Assembly: GCF_043290135.1 (NCBI RefSeq)
Contig: NC_134710.1
Location: 203,878,192 to 203,942,191 of the forward strand
Direction of reading: 5' to 3'
From: Rhipicephalus microplus
Lineage: Eukaryota; Arthropoda; Arachnida; Ixodida; Ixodidae
DNA: 64,000 bases
Shown: one piece after another, positions 56,142-64,000 of the stretch
How positions within the stretch are numbered: position 1 is the stretch's first letter
How the letters are laid out: every line of letters starts with the position of its first letter
The notes under the pieces: generated by a model
Told to the model about the DNA's origin: nothing
The model's database searches: none
The model's input: only the letters and a program-made list of their open reading frames with translations
Position numbers and translations under genes: made by a program

Positions 56142-56488
56142 TGCCACATTTCTTACTGGAGCTTTTTTTCGCCCCGTTACGCTGTGAATATATCTCAGCG
56201 TGAATCGCGAATGCAATGTTCGAGAAGCTGCAGGACCGTAGTGTAATATTTTGTTAATAATATGCACACAACGCGGACATTACAGATTATTCTTAAACGT
56301 GTGGCCGCTAGCAACAGCACTGGAATATTCGATGGTACACATATAAAAGCCGACGTGCGTCAGCGTTTGTCAGTTCATCGACGGCAGACGCTCTGGTCAC
56401 CGTTACAAGTGTCCCTGTGTATCGGCGTAAAGTAACTTTCTGTTTAGCGGCCACAAGCTCGGCTAAATCAACAGTTTAATTTTGGACA
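56142..56488 (+). repeat. Diverged Gypsy LTR, about 347 bp
   Basis: TGCCACATTTCTT start, the GCCGCTAGCAACAGCACTGG and ATATTCGATGG block, the TATA-like ACATATAAAAGCCGACGTG, and CAACAGTTTAATTTTGGACA end line up with the 407-bp LTRs. No coding sequence adjoins it, so it is a solo or truncated LTR. Confidence 0.75.
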
Positions 56489-56639
56489 AGCCATTTCTGG
56501 CTTCGTCAGCGCCATGATCCTGTGACGAAATGCAGATGACACAGGTGATACAGGCCCTCCATGGATTGTTCGCTCTTTGATTTAGGTTCAAATTTTGTTG
56601 CTTGATATATATTGAATTTTGATTGTTTGATATATATTG

Positions 56640-56868
56640 ATATATGCAGTTCAACGTCCCAAAACCAGTATATGATTACGAAAACTGACATAGTGGAGGG
56701 CTCCGGAAATTTCGACTACTTGGGCTTCTTTAACGTGCACCCAAATCTGAACACACTGGTCTACAACATTTCCGCCTGCATCGGAAATGCAGCCGCTGCA
56801 GCCGGGATTCAATCCCGTGACCTCGTCAGCAGCCGAGTACTTTAGCCACTAGATCACTTTGGCGGGAC
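56640..56868 (-). mobile_element. tRNA-derived SINE, Ruka-like (copy 5)
   Basis: On + it shows GTCCCAAAACCAGTATATGA, TTTAACGTGCACCCAAATC and the head complement CTAGATCACTTTGGCGGG. The (TA)-rich TTGATATATATTGATATATG on its 3' side is tail or target. Confidence 0.88.
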
Positions 56869-58179
56869 TCTTGTTACATTCGTCGAAAATATGGTTGAAA
56901 GACGCAAAAGACTAAACAATGTATGGAAGAAGTAAACTTAGTGGCACTTTCTCAGAAGTTGCTCGCCCAACGACCAAAGAAAGCAAGAAGTGCTTATGGT
57001 TGCAATATGCCACATTCAGGACGGCAGCGACAGCTGTGTATATGCGGCGTGTGTCCAACTTTCAAGTTTACAGTTCCAGCTGAAGCTCACGAAAATGATT
57101 TGCCACTCTCAACAGAGATTACCAGATTCATTCGAGTGGGTAACGTTTTGAGATATAGCACGTAATCGGGCAGATTTTGCTGCTACACTGAGATGATTGA
57201 CTCATATGCATCAATTTCGTACTGGTTCCTTTTCTTGACCTTGGCTTGCCATACAGCTTTATTATATAAAGATAGAGACTACGCATGGGCACAGTGCACC
57301 GCACCACGCTGCTCAAGCTTGCTTCGTGTCAATTTAAAAGTCTCTTTTGAGAACGCAATTACCGCAGTTTACCTTCGGACTGCGCGGATCATGCCAAAAA
57401 AAGTAGATTATTGTTTTGTACATCTGTATAACGCTGCATGCCAAGGGCGTACCAAAACGAAGGAGGAAAAAAAAAACACTGCTCACAGCTTGCGCTTCCA
57501 ACTTGCCTATCTGTTAATGCGCCACCTCCAAACTCCATCTTCCGTCCATTTTCTTTATTCCATTCCTAATAAACAGCCGGAAAATAATACTAAATATAGA
57601 GATCAAGCAAAAAATTGGTAGAGTGTACTACATTGTGAGTCCAGTGAAGCAGATGACGTTAAAACAAGTCACTGTAGCGAAACTGTTTCTAACGGAAAAG
57701 TTCCACAGTAAAAAGTAGTGTCCCAACAGAGTTATAGGAGGCAATCGTGGGAAAGATTCGGAGAGCTGACTTATCGGCCATCGGTGACGTAGTACAAAAG
57801 TATATACAATTTAATGCAGTGGGTTCTTTTAGTACACCAGTGAATTTCGGTTGTCGTCCAGAAAAGGAGTCGGGGGCAAGAGTTGATAGGACAAACAAGA
57901 CATATACACAATGAAGGAAGTACAAACATAACACATAAAAGCATACATAGTAAGTTCAAACGCAGTACAACTAAAACTAGTTTAAACTATGTGGAAACTA
58001 TGAATGAATTTTTCTCGAATATGGTGATACTGATTGTATCTAGATAGCACTAAACACGTATGTGATTGATATCAATCTCTCCCGTACAACTCACATACTG
58101 AATCTTTCCTTGACAAATGCTGTTGTTTTCCTAAAGAATTGAAATGGCAAAAATACACATTCTGTACCACAGGGTGACA
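56869..58179. other. Unassigned stretch
   Basis: A 142-codon + frame (57193-57621) begins with a hydrophobic stretch but has no domain and no splice support. Nothing else recognised. Confidence 0.35.
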
Positions 58180-58860
58180 AAATGATATTCAGAACCTAAA
58201 GACTAAATCAATTATGCCAGTATTTTTGTAAGAATTAGACAAACTTACGCGCTGTCAGCTGTACCAATGCTTAAAAAAACACAAAGTAATTTTTCCTAAT
58301 CAGCTTGGTTTCATGATACACTGATCTGCAGAAATGTCTTTGAAAAAGAAACTCGAAGATTTTCAATTTATATCAATTTGAAAAGAAACGTTGCTATGCG
58401 TATGCATAAAATTTAGCAATGCCTTTGACAACATCCATGATTTTACGTTGTTTGAAAAGTTACAGGCCTATGGAACTCAGGGTCATTCAGTAGAGAAAAT
58501 TAAAAGTTACTTAAAACATTGGAAACAAGTAGTTGAAACAGATAGAAGCTTCTCAAGGTTGAAGCCTACTAGTGAGAAAGTGCCGCAAGAAGGTGTCGTC
58601 AGACCACTTCATTTAGCAGGTTTGCAATAAAGACATGAGTCGCATTTGTCCCGGCGATAAACATGTTCTGTATGCTGACGATGTAAGCATGTTTGTTTTG
58701 GCTGAAGACAGTGCAATACCTGAAAATAAATTGTACCATAATATTGTGGTACTAAAGGTGTGGTCATACTTCAATAATCTTTACATGAACACTGGGCAAA
58801 AAATTGAAGGTGCTACGAATTGCGTTAAGTACAGCAATACTGAAATTTAGCTAGTAAACC
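58180..58860 (+). pseudogene. LINE RT core fragment (CR1/Jockey-like)
   Basis: In order: LYQCLKKHKVIFPNQLGF (about 58260-58315), FSNAFDNIHDFTLFEKLQAY (58410-58470), SYLKHWKQVVET, then a damaged GVPQGS block (KVPQEGVVRP), and in the next frame HVLYADDVSMFVLAEDS with YADD intact (about 58672-58683) and LYMNTGQK. The fragment has no 5' or 3' end, and it covers the RT half that is missing from the LINE at 17.9-18.9 kb. Confidence 0.85.
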
Positions 58861-59000
58861 TTTTAAAATAACTTACTGCTAACTGTTTCTGCGGCTTTTT
58901 TGTATAAAAGTTGCTGCGGGTTTTAGTTAGGCTGCTTTTTAAGGGAGCACTTTTCCCCTACAACTGCTCATAATTGATGCGTTGAAGGCAATGAGAAATG

Positions 59001-59141
<141 letters not shown>

Positions 59142-59284
59142 ATAATCAAACATCTCAAAACTCTACGAGAACATTATTCTAGATATTTTATTTTTTATTC
59201 GGGAACATTTCTTTCTCCCGATTTTTTTCGTATTTTTCTTCTATCCCCTTCCTTCCTCTGTCTCGAGAAGCTGGACATGGAAAA

Positions 59285-60442
<1,158 letters not shown>

Positions 60443-60499
<57 letters not shown>
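60443..60499. repeat. (TA)n microsatellite
   Basis: 57 bases of TA repeat after foldback element 1. Confidence 0.97.

Positions 60500-61593
<1,094 letters not shown>

Positions 61594-61645
<52 letters not shown>
61594..61645. repeat. (TA)n microsatellite
   Basis: 52 bases of TA repeat. Confidence 0.97.
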
Positions 61646-61647
<2 letters not shown>

Positions 61648-61694
61648 TTTTATAGCAAAGACGGCTTTGGGGTAGGTCGGTCGAATCGACCCAC

Positions 61695-61698
<4 letters not shown>
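61646..61698 (-). repeat. Short Gypsy-derived piece between (TA)n arrays
   Basis: AGCAAAGACGGCTTTGGGGT on + (61656-61675) is the exact complement of ACCCCAAAGCCGTCTTTGCT at 63902-63921, inside the last Gypsy element's protease-RT linker. The match extends to about 36 bases with a few differences. It also has an internal GGTCG..CGACC stem. Confidence 0.75.

Positions 61699-61764
<66 letters not shown>
61699..61764. repeat. (TA)n microsatellite
   Basis: 66 bases of TA repeat; last array of the eastern chain. Confidence 0.97.
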
Positions 61765-62502
<738 letters not shown>

Positions 62503-62799
62503 CTACAGAACAGCTGCCGCAGCCTTGCTGCATGAAAGAGAAAGACGACGATGGTTGCTGGTTGTTTATGAACTGGCTCCGTCTTGTTCGCCGAGCTCTG
62601 TGCATCGCATATAGTTTAATAAATAAGTTACTCGTAACATTATTGGTAGTGGTGGATGACTGCCGCACCTCGATGGGGACGCGCAGTGGTGGCAACACCG
62701 GGGGCTATTCGGCTACTTGAGCTGCCAGTACCTCAACACTACCGGCCTCTCAAGCTGAGTCGACAACCTACCTCACGCTGCCGTCCCTATGGGATCCCA
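62503..62799 (+). repeat. Probable LTR end and leader of the last Gypsy
   Basis: AGTTTAATAAATAAGTTACT (62613-62632) is a polyadenylation-type block. GTAACA followed by TTATTGGTAGTGGTGGATGA (from about 62641) resembles the LTR end and primer-site layout of the other Gypsy copies (ACA then TTTGGTGGA). The LTR start is not defined. Confidence 0.45.
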
Positions 62800-63310
62800 G
62801 CACTTTCTGCAGTGACGGTACCGTCGACGTTGACTCCTGGCTCCACCTGTACGAGCGCGGCAGTGCTATCCACCGCTAGAATCGCACGCTCATGCTCGCG
62901 AATGTTCTGTTCTACCTCGACGGCATGCCACGTACATGCTTCGAAACAAATGAAGCTGAAATCCCGAGCTTCGATCTCTACAAAACGAAGATTCGTGATC
63001 TTTCTGGTGATTCATCTGGTCGTCAGCTCACTTTCAAGAAGACTCTCACCACTCGCGCCTAGACATCTACTGAATCATACGTCTCATACATTCTTCACAT
63101 CTTGGCGCATTGTAGCTAGGTCTACCAGCAGTTGTCGGAAGACGGGAAAGTTCATCACGTCTTCAAAGGAATCGCTGACGATGCTTTCAGTCTACTGGTT
63201 TTATTACTGTCACGAGGATCGACACGATCCTGACAGAATATCGCCGTCTAGAACAGGCTAGAGCCCGCCGCGTCACCCGTGGCATCACGCACCTGCCGAA
63301 CACAGCGGCT
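62800..63310 (+). pseudogene. Gag capsid-domain remnant (copy E)
   Basis: In changing frames: DGTVDVDSWLHLYERGSAIH (62815-62875), then a stop, TLMLANVLFYLDGMPRTCFE (62889-62948), IPSFDLYKTKIRDLSG, SYVSYILHILAHC, EDGKVHHVFKGIADDAF, and TILTEYRRLEQARARR (about 63223-63270). This is the retrotransposon Gag capsid fold, which forms the element's particle. No zinc knuckle is visible before the protease, and the frame 62656-63261 is out of phase with most of these pieces. Confidence 0.85.
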
Positions 63311-63555
63311 ACTTCCTCATGCAATGACGCCTTCCAACAAGTTCTGTGATGTGCAACTTCACCCGCATCAATCGTCACGAGGTCGAGGCAGCCCGACCAG
63401 TGGCCACTCCATTCCCAACGTCGTCCTTCCTCTCCGACCTATTCGCAGTGTCCCCGACTGGAAAAATAGGCATTGCATCTTCTGGAGGTTTAGCTGCATT
63501 GACGACGACCTCTGCAATGAACCCTCGTGTAACATTACCAACCACCTAGAATTAT

Positions 63556-63860
63556 TTGAACGCTACTTTAGACAATGTACGTGTGCGCCCGTTGATCGAT
63601 ACCGATGCGCATGTGTCCATCATGAGTGCTGCTCTTCGTCGCCGACTAAAGAAAGTTGTCACACCCGCCTTGAACCGAGCCGTAAAAGTCGCCGACGTGC
63701 AAACCGCCCCATTATGGGTATATGCTCTGCTCGTGCTACTATTGCTGATAGAAGCACTTCTGTTTTTTTCACCGGTATTGAAAATTGCCCTCAAGATCTA
63801 ATTCTAGGTATGGACTTTCTAACCACTCAATCTGCTCTTATAGACTGTTCAGCCGGCTGT
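63556..63860 (+). pseudogene. Protease remnant (copy E)
   Basis: The frame at 63556 reads RVRPLIDTDAHVSIMSAALR, matching IDTGAHxSIMS with the conserved Gly of DTGA changed to Asp, then VVTPALNRAVKVADVQTA. A shifted frame gives DLILGMDFLTTQSALIDCSA (about 63796-63856), the second conserved strand. Linker sequence follows to the window end (CCIDFVRLPPNCATHIDL). Confidence 0.88.
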
Positions 63861-64000
63861 CTTGACCTTGAGATGTATCGGCTTTGCGATCCGACCGACC
63901 CACCCCAAAGCCGTCTTTGCTGCATCGATTTCGTACGCCTACCGCCTAACTGTGCTACACACATCGACCTCTCCTCTACGCCACCTGTACCTGATGGTGA

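Larger units (their letters stand above)
62640..64000 (+). mobile_element. Ty3/Gypsy element (copy E), 5' part, runs off the window
   Basis: Leader, gag capsid domain, protease, and the start of the protease-RT linker are in order on +. Frames shift several times. The RT should follow beyond 64000. Confidence 0.88.

Noticed and set aside
57193..57621. 142-codon plus frame with a hydrophobic N-terminus, possible small secreted protein
   Set aside because: No signal cleavage site I trust, no cysteine pattern, no family match; the length is within chance for 64 kb.

Overview
The window is intergenic, repeat-dominated DNA from an animal nuclear genome. The best guess is a hard tick (Ixodidae, probably metastriate). 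This rests on six copies of a tRNA-derived SINE that resembles the tick family Ruka, on LINE, RTE and Gypsy types I know from tick sequences, and on very long (TA)n arrays. I found no bacterial gene, operon, rRNA, true tRNA or CRISPR array. Almost every recognisable protein segment is retrotransposon-derived, and most carry stops and frameshifts.

Layout. 1-2704 is a Gypsy pol remnant (protease, RT, RNase H, start of integrase). 3.5-8.1 kb is a LINE with endonuclease, RT and a C-terminal zinc motif; it lies between the first Gypsy remnant and an integrase tail at 8.1-8.5 kb, probably as a nested insertion. 9-14 kb is unassigned sequence with tRNA-like repeats and a CA-rich minisatellite. 14.66-17.54 kb is a chain of (TA)n arrays holding a 154-bp near-perfect palindrome with a hammerhead-ribozyme-like core and a young, internally deleted Gypsy element: two 407-bp LTRs differing at 2 positions around an unbroken integrase frame. 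17.9-18.9 kb is the 3' end of a CR1/Jockey-like LINE. 20.2-22.6 kb has an inverted-repeat cluster and two facing SINEs. 22.8-26.8 kb is another Gypsy copy, apparently split by about 2 kb of foreign DNA and ending in a 377-bp LTR.

27-29.4 kb is the only place where I see credible host-like exons: a terminal exon on + and one or two internal exons on -, none assigned to a family. 31-36 kb holds SINE pieces, a GC-rich MITE-like element and an RTE 3' end. 37.1-39.8 kb is an RTE-clade LINE on -. 40.8-41.5 kb is a second GC-rich element. 41.9-47.15 kb is a full-length but decayed Gypsy element on - with 150-bp LTRs and every gag-pol domain traceable. 47-59 kb is mostly unassigned, with a direct-repeat pair, a LINE RNase H tail, SINEs, a foldback element, an LTR and an RT fragment. 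59.3-61.8 kb is a second (TA)n chain carrying two 0.8-0.9 kb foldback elements. 62.5-64 kb is the start (gag and protease) of a further Gypsy element that runs off the window.

The main theme is repeated insertion of unrelated elements into or beside (TA)n arrays, in both clusters. The most unusual items are the palindrome with the ribozyme-like core, the foldback elements, and the young LTR pair that kept only an integrase frame.
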